Source of the DNA: Derxia lacustris
Lineage (GTDB): Bacteria; Pseudomonadota; Gammaproteobacteria; Burkholderiales; Burkholderiaceae_E
Direction: 5' to 3'
Assembly (NCBI RefSeq): GCF_002105195.1
Contig: NZ_MUHU01000050.1
Location: 62,001-126,000 of the forward strand
Length of the DNA: 64,000 nucleotides
Part shown: piece by piece, positions 1 through 8,871 of the stretch
How the letters are laid out: the number at the start of each line of letters is the position of its first letter
Position numbering within the stretch: the stretch's first letter is position 1
Translations under genes and position numbers: made by a program
Notes under the pieces: generated by a model
The model's database searches: none
What the model was told of the DNA's origin: nothing
What the model saw: the letters and a program-made list of their open reading frames with translations, nothing else

Positions 1-369
1 CGGCAGCAGTGCGCCCGCGAGTGCGGCCTGCTGCGCGCTGCCCTGCGCCAGCGCGCGCGACAAGGCAGCGCGCAATTCCCGTCGCACGGTGACGCCGGCC
101 GCCATGAAGGCATTGAGATCGCCGCGCGCGAGCGGTTCGAGCGCAGCGCGCGCCGCCTCGCTCCAGCCCTCGGCGGTCGCCGCGAGTGTCAGGTCGAGGA
201 TGGCGTCGCCGATGGCCACGCCGACGCGCCAGGGCGCTTTGCTGCCGGCGTGGCGAAAGCGCCCGTAAGGCAGGTTCTGGATCGGAAAGTCGCTGGCGGG
301 ATCGTTGGCCGACGCGACCCAGCTGGTGAGTGTCGGCGCATGGGTGGCGTCGGGGAGGTAGGCGGTCAT
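1..369 (-). CDS. fahA: Fumarylacetoacetase, N-terminal part (cut by window edge)
   Basis: Fumarylacetoacetase hydrolyses 4-fumarylacetoacetate to fumarate and acetoacetate, the last step of tyrosine/homogentisate breakdown. Only the first 123 residues are inside the window; the full family length is about 420-435. Residues about 16-39 (SWVASANDP followed by DFPIQNLPYGRF) are the typical N-terminal signature of this family. The ATG lies at 367-369, 57 bases downstream of the VOC gene stop, so it probably belongs to the same transcript as hpd. The catalytic FAH domain lies outside the window, so activity cannot be judged. Confidence 0.85.
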   Translation of the reverse strand, partial: MTAYLPDATHAPTLTSWVASANDPASDFPIQNLPYGRFRHAGSKAPWRVGVAIGDAILDLTLAATAEGWSEAARAALEPLARGDLNAFMAAGVTVRRELRAALSRALAQGSAQQAALAGALLP

Positions 370-426
370 GGCGCGTTCCTGGAGAGGGAGCGGAAGCCGG
401 CCGGCATGCGCCGGCCGGGCATCGGT

Positions 427-972
427 TCAATGGCGGTCTGCAAACTCGTCCTCGTGCAGGAAGGCCGCATGCCTGACGGCGCGCCGCGTGCGGCTCCATT
501 CCTCGATCATGGCCGGGGCCAGGTCGTGCAGCTTTTCGAGCGTGCCGGGCTTCGCAAGATCGACCGCCAGCTCGAGCCGGTGGCCGTCGGGATCGCGGAA
601 GTAGATCGACTTGAACACGCCGTGGTCGGTCGGGCCGAGGACCTCGATGCCGAGCGCCGCGATCTTCGCCTTGGCCGTCAGCAGCGTTTCCATGTCGGCG
701 ACCTTGAAGGCGATGTGCTGCACCCAGTCGGGCGTGTTCTCGTCGCGGCCCATGGCGGGCGAGTTCGGCAGCTCGAAGAAGGCCAGCACATTGCCGGCGC
801 CGGCGTCCAGAAAGATGTGCATGTAGGGATCGGGTGCCTTGGTCGACGGCACGCGGTCTTCCGAGATGGCGAGCACCAGGTCCATGCCCAGGGTGTCGCG
901 ATAGAACTCGACGGTGCGGCGTGCGTCGCCGCAGCGATAGGCGGCGTGATGAATCCCTTGCAGCAGGCTCAT
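427..972 (-). CDS. VOC (glyoxalase/bleomycin-resistance fold) family protein
   Basis: A 181-residue vicinal-oxygen-chelate protein. The two halves each look like a beta-alpha-beta-beta-beta module, and His8, Glu67, His86 and Glu134 are placed as expected for a metal site at the module interface. It lies between fahA and hpd in a tyrosine-degradation operon, which suggests a role on an aromatic intermediate (dioxygenase or isomerase), but the substrate cannot be read from sequence. The ATG at 970-972 gives a normal VOC N-terminus. The last 40 residues are a helical extension beyond the core fold. Confidence 0.8.
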   Translation of the reverse strand: MSLLQGIHHAAYRCGDARRTVEFYRDTLGMDLVLAISEDRVPSTKAPDPYMHIFLDAGAGNVLAFFELPNSPAMGRDENTPDWVQHIAFKVADMETLLTAKAKIAALGIEVLGPTDHGVFKSIYFRDPDGHRLELAVDLAKPGTLEKLHDLAPAMIEEWSRTRRAVRHAAFLHEDEFADRH

Positions 973-1025
973 GAGATGTCTCCTCGATGCTTCTTTGATG
1001 GAATGGGACTGGCGTGGCGCCCGGT

Positions 1026-2060
1026 TCAGATCACGCCGCGGCGTTCCTGATCCTTCTCGATCGAGCGGAACAGCGCGCCGAAATTGCCTTCGCCGAAGCT
1101 GAGGTTGTTCTCGCGCTGGATGATCTCGATGAAGATCGGCCCGATCAGGTTGCGGGTGAAGATCTGGAGCAGATAGCCCTCCTCGTCGCCATCGACGAGC
1201 ACCTGATGCGCCCGGATGCGGCTGCGGTCCTCGCGCACCTGCGGCACCCGCTTGTAGACCGCGTCGTAGTAGTCGTCGTCGATGTCGAGCATCTCGATCG
1301 GGCTGCCCTTGAGTGCGTCGAGCGAGGCCAGGATGTCGTGAGTGCTGAAGGCCAGGTGCTGCACGCCGGGGCCGTTGTATTCGCGCAGGTACTCGGCGAT
1401 CTGGTCCCGGTCGTCCTTGGGCTGGTTGATGGGGATGCAGAAGCTGCCGTCCGGCGAACGCAGCGCATGACTGGTCAGGCCGGTCTTGGCGCCCTTGATG
1501 TCGAAGTAGCGCACCTCGGTGAAGCCGAAGATGTCCTTGTAAAAAGCGGACCACATGTCCATCTGGCCGGGGGGCACGTTGTTGGTCAGATGGTCGATCG
1601 CCAGAAAGCCCTTGTCCGCCTGCACCTGAGGCAGTGCGAGCGGCGCGAAATCGGCTTCGTAGATCGAGCCACGCGGTCCGTGGCAATCGATGAAATAGAC
1701 GAGGCTGTCGCCGATGCCGTGAATGGCCGGATAGGCGTGATCGCAGCGCGCCGGATCGGCCGCCACGGCACCGCGCCGCACTGCCTCGGCGAGCGCGGCC
1801 GATGCGTTTTCCACGCGCCAGCCCATCGAGCAGATCGACGGCCCGTGGGTCCGGGCAAACGCGCCCGAGAAGCCGTCGCGCTCGGCGTTGAGCAGGAAGT
1901 TGATGTCGTTCTGGTGATACCAGGTGATGTCGCGACTGCGGTGGCGGCGCAGCTTGGAGAAGCCGAAGGCCCAGAACAGCGCATCGAGCTGGTCGAGCGA
2001 CCCGCCGGTGAATTCGGTGAATTCGATGCCTTGCAGGCCGATCGGATTGAGTGGGTTCAT
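1026..2060 (-). CDS. hpd: 4-hydroxyphenylpyruvate dioxygenase
   Basis: Converts 4-hydroxyphenylpyruvate to homogentisate with O2 and Fe(II), a cytoplasmic step of tyrosine catabolism. The 344-residue length is normal for bacterial HPPD. The facial-triad iron ligands are visible as His157 (AIDHLTNN), His235 (GVQHLAFSTHDI) and Glu312 (IFIEIIQREN). It is first in the hpd-VOC-fahA operon, transcribed away from a LysR gene that starts 139 bases upstream, an arrangement typical of a regulator and its target. Confidence 0.95.
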   Translation of the reverse strand: MNPLNPIGLQGIEFTEFTGGSLDQLDALFWAFGFSKLRRHRSRDITWYHQNDINFLLNAERDGFSGAFARTHGPSICSMGWRVENASAALAEAVRRGAVAADPARCDHAYPAIHGIGDSLVYFIDCHGPRGSIYEADFAPLALPQVQADKGFLAIDHLTNNVPPGQMDMWSAFYKDIFGFTEVRYFDIKGAKTGLTSHALRSPDGSFCIPINQPKDDRDQIAEYLREYNGPGVQHLAFSTHDILASLDALKGSPIEMLDIDDDYYDAVYKRVPQVREDRSRIRAHQVLVDGDEEGYLLQIFTRNLIGPIFIEIIQRENNLSFGEGNFGALFRSIEKDQERRGVI

Positions 2061-2199
2061 GGTCGTGTCTCCTGGGGGCGTTCGCCGGTTGCAGCGAGGA
2101 ATGACGCGACTCTAGAAAGCCCGACCAATCAAAAAAAGCGGAATTAAACGAAACTGAACGACTAGGATTTCGATCATTTGACCGACTTGCGGCTTACCC

Positions 2200-3090
2200 A
2201 TGATCGATCTCGATTCCCTTGCCGCGCTCGACGCGGTCGTGCGCCACGGCGGCTTTGCGCGTGCTGCCGAGCAGCTGCACAAGGTGCAGTCGGCGGTCAG
2301 CTATCAGGTGCGCAAGCTGGAGGAGCAGCTCGGTCTCGCGCTGCTCGACCGCGACGGCTACCGGGTCAAGCTGACGCCTGCCGGCGCGGCGCTGCTGGCC
2401 GAGGGCCGCCGCCTGCTGCTGCATGCCGAGCAGTTCGGTGCGCTGGCACGCCAGTTCACCGAGGGCTGGGAGCCGCAGCTGATGCTGGTGGCCGACGGCA
2501 TCCTGCCGCTCGATGCGGTGTTCTCGGCTCTCAAGACGCTCTCCGATGAGCGCGTCCCGACGCGGGTGCAGGTGAAGGTCGAGTTCCTGCATGGCGTGCA
2601 GTACCGCTTCGAGAAGGAGCAGGCCGATCTGATGATCGTGAAGGACTACGCGCCCGATGCCAGGCTGCTGGCCGAGCCGCTGGTCGAGATCGAGTGCGTG
2701 CTCTGCACCGCGCCCGGCCATCCGCTCGCGCGCGCCGGCGCAGTCGACCTGCCCGAGCTTCAGGAGCATGTGGAGCTGACGGTGCAGGACAGCAGCGAGC
2801 GTGGCGACGATCAGCACATGTTCGGCGGCGAGCGGGTGTTCTACCTGTCGGGCTTCACGGCCAAGAAGCAGGCGCTGCACATGGGGCTCGGCTTCGGCTG
2901 GATGCCGCGTCATCTGGTCGACGATGCGCTGGCGGCCGGCAGCCTGTGCGAGGTCGGCTACCGGGGCGGTTCGCGCTACCGCTTCACGCCGGTGCTGGTG
3001 CATCGGCGCGACCGGCCGCTCGGCCGGGCCGGGCGGCGGCTCGCCGATCTGCTGCGCGGCGGCAGCGCGCCGGGCATGACCAGCGGCTAG
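2200..3090 (+). CDS. LysR-family transcriptional regulator, probable hpd regulator
   Basis: A 296-residue LysR-type protein. The winged helix-turn-helix occupies residues about 1-60 (LDAVVRHGGFARAAEQLHKVQSAVSY is the HTH region, in family form), followed by a periplasmic-binding-protein-like effector domain. It is divergent from hpd, so control of tyrosine/homogentisate degradation is the likely role; the effector is unknown. Its stop codon overlaps the stop of the next, convergent LysR gene by four bases. Start at ATG 2200 places the HTH at the N-terminus as expected. Confidence 0.85.
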   Translation: MIDLDSLAALDAVVRHGGFARAAEQLHKVQSAVSYQVRKLEEQLGLALLDRDGYRVKLTPAGAALLAEGRRLLLHAEQFGALARQFTEGWEPQLMLVADGILPLDAVFSALKTLSDERVPTRVQVKVEFLHGVQYRFEKEQADLMIVKDYAPDARLLAEPLVEIECVLCTAPGHPLARAGAVDLPELQEHVELTVQDSSERGDDQHMFGGERVFYLSGFTAKKQALHMGLGFGWMPRHLVDDALAAGSLCEVGYRGGSRYRFTPVLVHRRDRPLGRAGRRLADLLRGGSAPGMTSG

Positions 3091-4004
3091 CCGCCGCGAT
3101 CCTCGCGCTGGCGCGCCTGTGCGCAGAGGTAGTCGACCAGTTCGCGCGCCGTCGCTGACAGCGCGGCGCTGGAGCGCATGACCACCACGAAGCGGCGCTG
3201 CGCCCAGGCGTCGGTCAGCGGCAGCATGCGCAGGCCCAGCGTGCTCACCAGCGGCGCCGCGACCTCGCCCGGCAGGATCGCGATGCCGAGGTTGGCCGCC
3301 ACCGCGCGGCAGGCCGCGTCGAAGGTCGACACCACGATGCGCGGCACCCGGAGCTTGCCCTCGGCGGCCGTGAGACGGCGCAGCATCGTCTCCATGATCG
3401 AACCCGGCAGCACGCCGATGCTTTCGTAGTCGAGCGTGTCGCGGAAGGCCAGGCTCTCGCGTCCGGCCAGCGCATGACGCGGATGCGCCACCAGCCAGAC
3501 GCGGTCGGTGCGGTAGTCGCGCGTCTCCAGGCCGGCCAGGTCGCTCGCGTTCCAGCACACGCCGAAATCGGCCGTGCCGTCGCGCACCGCGCGGGTGATC
3601 TCGGCGCTGGTCTGCTCCTCCAGGTTGATGTGTACCTGCGGATGCGCGGCAAGGAAGGCGCTGATGTCGTCGGGCAGGCTTTCCGAGATGACCGACAGGC
3701 TCACCAGCACGCGCAGGTTCACCTGCACGCCGGCGCCAAATTCGCGCAGCTCGGCATGCATGCGCTCCATCAGCAGCAGCACCTCGCGCGACTGGCGCAG
3801 CAGCGCCTCGCCGGCCGGCGTGGGCGCCAGTCCGCCGCGGGCGCGGGCCAGCAGGGTCACGCCCACGTCGTCCTCCAGTGCGCCGAGTCGCTTGCTGATG
3901 GCGGACGGGACGATGGCCTCGCGCTCGGCGGCACGGGCGATGTTGCCCTCCTCGCAGACCGCCACGAAAAGCCGCAGCGAAACCGGGTCGAAAACGCGTG
4001 CCAT
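3087..4004 (-). CDS. LysR-family transcriptional regulator next to porin
   Basis: A 305-residue LysR-type regulator beginning MARVFDPVSLRLFVAVCEEG, where the DNA-binding domain starts in register with the family. The reading frame is open further upstream to 4100, but the extra 32 residues do not resemble a LysR N-terminus, so ATG 4002-4004 is preferred. It is divergent from the porin gene at 4213 across a 208-base gap and may control that porin and the reductase behind it. Effector unknown. Confidence 0.85.
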   Translation of the reverse strand: MARVFDPVSLRLFVAVCEEGNIARAAEREAIVPSAISKRLGALEDDVGVTLLARARGGLAPTPAGEALLRQSREVLLLMERMHAELREFGAGVQVNLRVLVSLSVISESLPDDISAFLAAHPQVHINLEEQTSAEITRAVRDGTADFGVCWNASDLAGLETRDYRTDRVWLVAHPRHALAGRESLAFRDTLDYESIGVLPGSIMETMLRRLTAAEGKLRVPRIVVSTFDAACRAVAANLGIAILPGEVAAPLVSTLGLRMLPLTDAWAQRRFVVVMRSSAALSATARELVDYLCAQARQREDRGG

Positions 4005-4212
4005 GCAGGACCTCTGTTTGCGGGTTAACCCAAGAACGGTTCCGGAATGGAACGAAGTGGCTTCCAAAATAGCGCGAACGAGCTGTGTCGGCAGCTTCAT
4101 CCTTGGTGCGCATCACATCCGGGCCGGCGACAGGCATGTCGCGCGCGGCCCGTCATCCGCGACCGCGACGCAGATCCGCAAGCCGACCGGCGCCAACCAA
4201 GGAGGAGAAAAC

Positions 4213-5349
4213 ATGCAGACGGAATTCCGCGCGGGACGGATTGCAAGGGCTTGCAGGCTCGCCGCGATCGCCACCGGCATCGCGACGGCGGCTCAGGCCG
4301 GGGCGCAGACGAGCAATGTCACGCTTTACGGCGTGGCGGATGTGCAGGTCGACGACGTGCGCGTCAGCGGCACCACGGCGGCACCCTTCGCCAGCCGCAG
4401 CATTGCTCGTGTCACCTCGAGCAGCTCGCTGCTGGGCTTTCGCGGCAGCGAGGATCTCGGCGATGGGCTGAGTGCCATCTTCCAGCTCGAATCCGGGCTC
4501 CAGTTCGATACCGGCGCCCAGACCAGCAGCAGCGCGCTCTGGGGCCGCGATACCTATGTGGGCTTGCGCGGCGGATTCGGACAGCTGCGCGTCGGCCGGC
4601 TCAGCGGGCCGTATCGCGTGGCGGAAGGGCGCTTCGATTTCAATCCGGGCGCCACCGGCACCGCCTTCAATGCGGCGCTGCTGTCGTTTTTCGGTGCCAC
4701 GGCAACCGATCTCGGCTTCGGCAACCGGCTGTCGAATGCGGTCTTCTACGAGACGCCCAAGGTCGGCGGCTTCGTCGCCTCGGCGATCTGGAGCGCCAAC
4801 GAGTCGAATGCCGGCGTGCCCAACAGCGGCGCGGTCGGCGGCGGCCTGCGCTATGACGAGGGGCCCTGGCTGGTCGCCTACGCCATCGAACGGCGCAACG
4901 GCACCGGCGGGGTCGGCCGGCACGACACCGGTCAGCGCGCCGGCGTCAGCTACAAGGGCTCGGGCTGGCGCCTGGGCAGCGAATTCGACCGCCAGACGCG
5001 CGACAACGATGCCGGCACGGCCGGCGGCAGCAGCGCCAGCCGCAATGCGTTCTCGGTGATGAGCGGCGTCGATCTGGGGAGTGGCGAGCTGGTGAGCGAA
5101 TTCACCCAGGCCAACAAGCTGTCGGGCAGCCTGTGCGGCAGTCGCTGCGACGACACCGGTGCGCGGATGCTGTCGGTGGCCTACTACTACCCGCTCAGCA
5201 AGCGGACGCTGCTCACCTTCCGCTCGACACGCATCTGGAACCAGGACCGCGCGAGCTACGAGCTGCATCCGTCGGCGCCGGGCCTGATCGGCATCGCGCC
5301 GGGGGCGCAGATCGGTGCCTACGCGGTGGGTGTGCGGCACAGTTTCTGA
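4213..5349 (+). CDS. Trimeric outer-membrane porin (Gram-negative porin family)
   Basis: A 378-residue general porin. A Sec signal peptide covers about residues 1-30 (hydrophobic core, then AQAGAQ); the mature protein begins near SNVTLYGVADV, the standard first strand of Burkholderiales porins. It ends in VRHSF, with the C-terminal phenylalanine needed for outer-membrane assembly. Start is fixed by ATG 4213 behind a strong GGAGGAG ribosome site at 4201. It would allow passive uptake of small solutes. A panE-like gene follows after 20 bases, so the two are probably co-transcribed. Confidence 0.9.
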   Translation: MQTEFRAGRIARACRLAAIATGIATAAQAGAQTSNVTLYGVADVQVDDVRVSGTTAAPFASRSIARVTSSSSLLGFRGSEDLGDGLSAIFQLESGLQFDTGAQTSSSALWGRDTYVGLRGGFGQLRVGRLSGPYRVAEGRFDFNPGATGTAFNAALLSFFGATATDLGFGNRLSNAVFYETPKVGGFVASAIWSANESNAGVPNSGAVGGGLRYDEGPWLVAYAIERRNGTGGVGRHDTGQRAGVSYKGSGWRLGSEFDRQTRDNDAGTAGGSSASRNAFSVMSGVDLGSGELVSEFTQANKLSGSLCGSRCDDTGARMLSVAYYYPLSKRTLLTFRSTRIWNQDRASYELHPSAPGLIGIAPGAQIGAYAVGVRHSF

Positions 5350-5369
5350 AATCGGTGACAGGGGCAGGC

Positions 5370-6347
5370 ATGAAGACATGCATCGTCGGCGCGGGCGCCA
5401 TCGGCGGATTGATCGGAGCAAGGCTGGCGGCGGCCGGGGTGCCCACCAGCGCGCTGGCGCGTGGCGCGACGCTGGCCGCGTTGCGCGAGCACGGCTGGCG
5501 GCTGGCGACGGCACAGGGACCGGTCACCGGCCCGGTGCTGGCCAGCGACGATGCCGGCGCGCTCGGGCAGCAGGACCTGGTGATCGTCGCGGTGAAGGCG
5601 CCGGCGCTGGCGGCGGTGGCGGCCGGCATCGCGCCGCTGCTCGGTCCCGGCACGCTGGTGCTGCCGGCGATGAACGGCGTGCCGTGGTGGTTCTGCGCCG
5701 GGCTGCCGGGCTTCGAGGCGCCGCTCGACAGCGTCGATCCGGGCGGCGCGATCGCGCGCGCCATTCCGCAGCGCCAGGTGCTTGGCTGCGTCGTGCATGC
5801 GAGCGCGTCGGTGCGCGAGCCCGGCGTGGTCGAGCACGGCATGGGCGCCGGACTCATCGTCGGCGAGCCGGCCGGCGGGCAGTCGGCCCGGGTGCAGGCG
5901 GTGGTCGAGCTGCTGGCGCGTGGCGGTTTCGACGTTCGGCCGTCCGGCAATGTGCGTCAGGACGTCTGGTTCAAGCTCTGGGGCAATCTCACGATGAACC
6001 CGGTCAGCGCCATCACCGGCGCCACCGTCGACCAGGTGCTGGCCGACCCGCTGGTGCGTGAATTCTGCTCGGCGGTCATGCGCGAGGCGGCAGCCATCGG
6101 CGGGCGCCTCGGCTGCGCGATCGCCGACAGCCCGGACGACCGCCATGCGATCACCGCAAGGCTGGGTGCCTTCCGCACCTCGATGCTTCAGGACGTCGCC
6201 GCCGGTCGCGCGATCGAGCTCGATGCGCTGGTCGGCGCGGTGCACGAGATCGGCCGGAGGTTGGGCATGCGCACACCGAATGTCGATGCGCTGCTGGGGC
6301 TTGCGCGGCTGTTCGGCCGCGCGCACGGGCTTTATCCGAAGGCTTGA
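5370..6347 (+). CDS. 2-dehydropantoate 2-reductase family protein
   Basis: A 325-residue ketopantoate-reductase-fold enzyme. The Rossmann motif GAGAIGG lies at residues 7-13, and the catalytic lysine is Lys202 in WFKLWGN, with Asn206 and Asn210 in expected positions. The family member PanE reduces 2-dehydropantoate to pantoate with NADPH. Position behind a porin and away from other pantothenate genes, plus the NGVPWW segment near residue 102, suggests a paralogue acting on another 2-keto acid, so panE is not assigned. Its 3' end overlaps the convergent polysaccharide polymerase gene by 16 bases. Confidence 0.8.
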   Translation: MKTCIVGAGAIGGLIGARLAAAGVPTSALARGATLAALREHGWRLATAQGPVTGPVLASDDAGALGQQDLVIVAVKAPALAAVAAGIAPLLGPGTLVLPAMNGVPWWFCAGLPGFEAPLDSVDPGGAIARAIPQRQVLGCVVHASASVREPGVVEHGMGAGLIVGEPAGGQSARVQAVVELLARGGFDVRPSGNVRQDVWFKLWGNLTMNPVSAITGATVDQVLADPLVREFCSAVMREAAAIGGRLGCAIADSPDDRHAITARLGAFRTSMLQDVAAGRAIELDALVGAVHEIGRRLGMRTPNVDALLGLARLFGRAHGLYPKA

Positions 6348-7696
6348 GGTCGAGCGGCACACCGGTCAGGCAGCACGCCGGCTGCACCGGCCGGCGCAGC
6401 CTCGCCCGGTTCGGCCGCGGTGCGGCGCGCGCGGCGCCGTTCGAGCCTGCGGTCGCGCCGTCGGCTGGCATGGCAGACCAGCGCCGCCACCACCGTCGTC
6501 AGCATCGAGCCCTTGGCCGACAGCGAATTGTTGGACGACGACACCACCACGAAGATCAGGATCGACACCCGCGCAGGCCCCGGTGCCAGCCGCCACAGCC
6601 AGCGCAGCAGCCCGACCATGGCCGCCACGAAGGGCAGGAAGCCGATGGCGCCGAACTGCAGGTACATGTTGATCCAGAAGTTCTCGATGGTTTCGAGCGG
6701 GTCCTGCAGCGCCAGCTGAAAGATGAAGTGCGCGATCTCGGCCGGCGAGGCACCGGCGATCAGCTGCTGCTCGCTCATCAGCCCGAACACCGACCAGATG
6801 CGCGCCCGCACCTCGGCGCTGTCGTCGACCTTGAGCTTGGTGAAGATGCGTTCGCCCAGGCCGGCGCCCATCACCACCGCCACCAGCAGGCCGATGCCGA
6901 GCAGCACGACCACGCTGCCGCCGGTGATCTGCGCATAGGTGAAGCGCCCGCGCGTCAGCTTGACCGCCGCCGTCAGCGCCAGATAGCCGCCCAGAAACAG
7001 CAGCGTGAGCAGGAAGGAGGTGCGTCCGCCATAGGCCAGCAGCGCCAGCACCACATAGCCCAGCAGCAGCGCGCGCGCGCCGGCCGGAATGCGCAGCGTG
7101 AGCAGCAGCGGCGCCAGCGTGCCGGTGACCAGCGCGCCGTTGAGCGGATGGCCGGTCAGCGCGGTGGCGCGGAACAAGTCCTCATGCGGCTCGATGCCGC
7201 CCACGGTGTAGAGCACGAAATGCTCATGGCGCGCGGTCTCCACCAGCGCCATCGCGGCGTTGAACAGCATCAGCCCGATGACCAGCCTGAAGGCCGTCGC
7301 GCGGCGCTGCGGCGCCAGCGCCAGCAGGGTGACGGCGGTGACCGCCGGCATGATCAGCGTGTCGATCAGGAAGGCGGCGCCCGACGGGCCGTAGCGCGCG
7401 ATCGAATAGCCGAGCAGAAACACGATGGCGCCGAGCCACAGCCCGAGCGGCGGATGGCGCCGCAGCGCCGCCGCCAGCACCGCGACCGGATTGCCGTGCG
7501 CCGCCAGCGCCACCACGAAGGCCAGCAGCCCGACCCAGGTGCCCGGATGCAGCTTGACCAGCAGCGAGCCGCCCGCCGACGTGTACGGAATGCCGAGCTG
7601 GAACAGCAGCGCATCGGCGATCAGCTGGTACAGCGCCAGCGAGCTGAAGACCAGCGCGGCGGCCAGGTCGCCGAGCAGCGGATTGGCGGATCGCAT
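6332..7696 (-). CDS. Polysaccharide polymerase / O-antigen ligase-like membrane protein
   Basis: A 454-residue inner-membrane protein with about ten to twelve hydrophobic segments and a long periplasmic-type loop between residues about 270 and 360, the layout of Wzy/WaaL proteins and of the VpsF-like family. In this cluster it would polymerise exopolysaccharide repeat units (inference). It is last in the minus-strand operon, 17 bases after the GH5 gene. The final 50 residues are Arg/Ala-rich and read antisense into the end of the panE-like gene. This tail is unlike the rest of the protein and could be an unconserved extension. Confidence 0.75.
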   Translation of the reverse strand: MRSANPLLGDLAAALVFSSLALYQLIADALLFQLGIPYTSAGGSLLVKLHPGTWVGLLAFVVALAAHGNPVAVLAAALRRHPPLGLWLGAIVFLLGYSIARYGPSGAAFLIDTLIMPAVTAVTLLALAPQRRATAFRLVIGLMLFNAAMALVETARHEHFVLYTVGGIEPHEDLFRATALTGHPLNGALVTGTLAPLLLTLRIPAGARALLLGYVVLALLAYGGRTSFLLTLLFLGGYLALTAAVKLTRGRFTYAQITGGSVVVLLGIGLLVAVVMGAGLGERIFTKLKVDDSAEVRARIWSVFGLMSEQQLIAGASPAEIAHFIFQLALQDPLETIENFWINMYLQFGAIGFLPFVAAMVGLLRWLWRLAPGPARVSILIFVVVSSSNNSLSAKGSMLTTVVAALVCHASRRRDRRLERRRARRTAAEPGEAAPAGAAGVLPDRCAARPQAFG

Positions 7697-7713
7697 GCGG
7701 CGCGCTCCGTCGG

Positions 7714-8871
7714 TCAGCGGGCGGCGCCGAGGCCGAGCGCGGCCAGCGCGGGCGCGTCGAACACCGGCGCGGCACCGGGCGCCGGCCGGGTGGCGATGCC
7801 GAAGCCCGAGGTGTACGACCACACGGTCCAGCCGATGCCGTGACGCTCGGCGGCGCGCCGCACATCGCCGATCCAGCGCCAGCGCGAGGCGTCGTCGACA
7901 TTGGCGCGGATCACGCCGAACTCGTTGCACAGCACGCGCACGCCCTTGCCGCGGGCCCAGGCCGCGACCTCGGCGAAATAGGCGTCGACGCGGGCGGCAT
8001 TCCAGTTCTCGTCGCGGTAGGCGCCCAGCTCGCGCGCGGCACGCGGATGCGGCCGGGTGAGCGTCGGCGGATGCGCGACCAGCTCGCTCGCCGGCCAGCG
8101 CACATCGCGCATGAAGCCGACGGCGGTGTGCTCGTTGTCGAGCCAGTTGGCGCCCTGATGCGTGAAGACGTAAGGCAGGTAGAAGTGCACCAGCCAGACG
8201 CAATTGGCATCGGGCAGCAGCTCGGTGGCCTTGAGCCCGTCGAAGCTGCCGCCCTGATGGCCGGTGAGCAGCACCCGGTGGCGCGGCAGCGATGCGCGCA
8301 CCGCCGCCAGCAGCCGCGCCTGGACCGCGCTCCATTGGCGCGCGGTCCAGCCGTAGTACTGCGGCTCGTTGTAGGGCTCGATCGCCACATGCTCGGGCGG
8401 CGTGTCGGCGAGGCGCCGGGCCAGCGCCTGCCACAGCGTGACGAAGGCGGTCTCGTCGCTGCGCGAGGCCTCCATGCGCTCCTTGAGCTGGCGCCCCGGA
8501 TGCATGTCGACCACCACGTCGAGCCCGACGGCCAGCGCCGAATCGATGGCGGCGCGGTAGCGCGGCCAGCCCGGCATGGCGCTGCCGGCGCCGGGCGTCC
8601 AGCCGAGCTTTTCCGGGTCGAAGGGAATGCGCACATGGTCGAAGCCGACGCGGCGCAGCGTCAGCAGCTGCTCGGGCGAAAACGGCTCGTCCATCTCCAG
8701 CTCGAACCACTGGCTCAGGTTGACGCCGCGCAGCAGCGCCGGACCGACCGGATCGGCGGCGGCCGCATGCGCGCTGCGCTGGCCGGCGCTGCCGCAGGCC
8801 GCAAGGCCGGCCGAGGCGAGCGCGCCGGCCAGCACGCGCCGGCGTGTACCGCCCGCGTTCGGTCGGCTCAT
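7714..8871 (-). CDS. Glycoside hydrolase family 5 (cellulase-like) lipoprotein
   Basis: A 385-residue protein with the GH5 catalytic pair: acid/base Glu169 in EPYNEP and nucleophile Glu317 in LCNEFG. The N-terminus has a twin Arg stretch (TRRRVLAG) and a lipobox LAAC with Cys26, so it is probably a membrane-anchored lipoprotein facing the periplasm or surface. Secreted GH5-type enzymes in exopolysaccharide clusters typically trim or release the polymer; that role is inferred here. The start overlaps the stop of the Wzz-like gene by four bases, indicating translational coupling. Confidence 0.85.
   Translation of the reverse strand: MSRPNAGGTRRRVLAGALASAGLAACGSAGQRSAHAAAADPVGPALLRGVNLSQWFELEMDEPFSPEQLLTLRRVGFDHVRIPFDPEKLGWTPGAGSAMPGWPRYRAAIDSALAVGLDVVVDMHPGRQLKERMEASRSDETAFVTLWQALARRLADTPPEHVAIEPYNEPQYYGWTARQWSAVQARLLAAVRASLPRHRVLLTGHQGGSFDGLKATELLPDANCVWLVHFYLPYVFTHQGANWLDNEHTAVGFMRDVRWPASELVAHPPTLTRPHPRAARELGAYRDENWNAARVDAYFAEVAAWARGKGVRVLCNEFGVIRANVDDASRWRWIGDVRRAAERHGIGWTVWSYTSGFGIATRPAPGAAPVFDAPALAALGLGAAR

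Noticed and set aside
427..1686. A 419-codon open frame running from within hpd into the VOC gene
   Set aside because: Only the last 181 codons match the VOC family. The upstream part is out of frame with hpd and is Arg/Pro-rich shadow sequence, so it is not a fusion protein.
3087..4100. Longer start (4100) for the second LysR gene
   Set aside because: The extra 32 residues do not match the LysR N-terminus, and ATG 4004 puts the helix-turn-helix in the normal place.
2194..4137. A 647-codon frame antisense to both LysR genes
   Set aside because: Composition is typical of antisense frames in GC-rich DNA and it covers two genes with clear LysR homology on the other frames.
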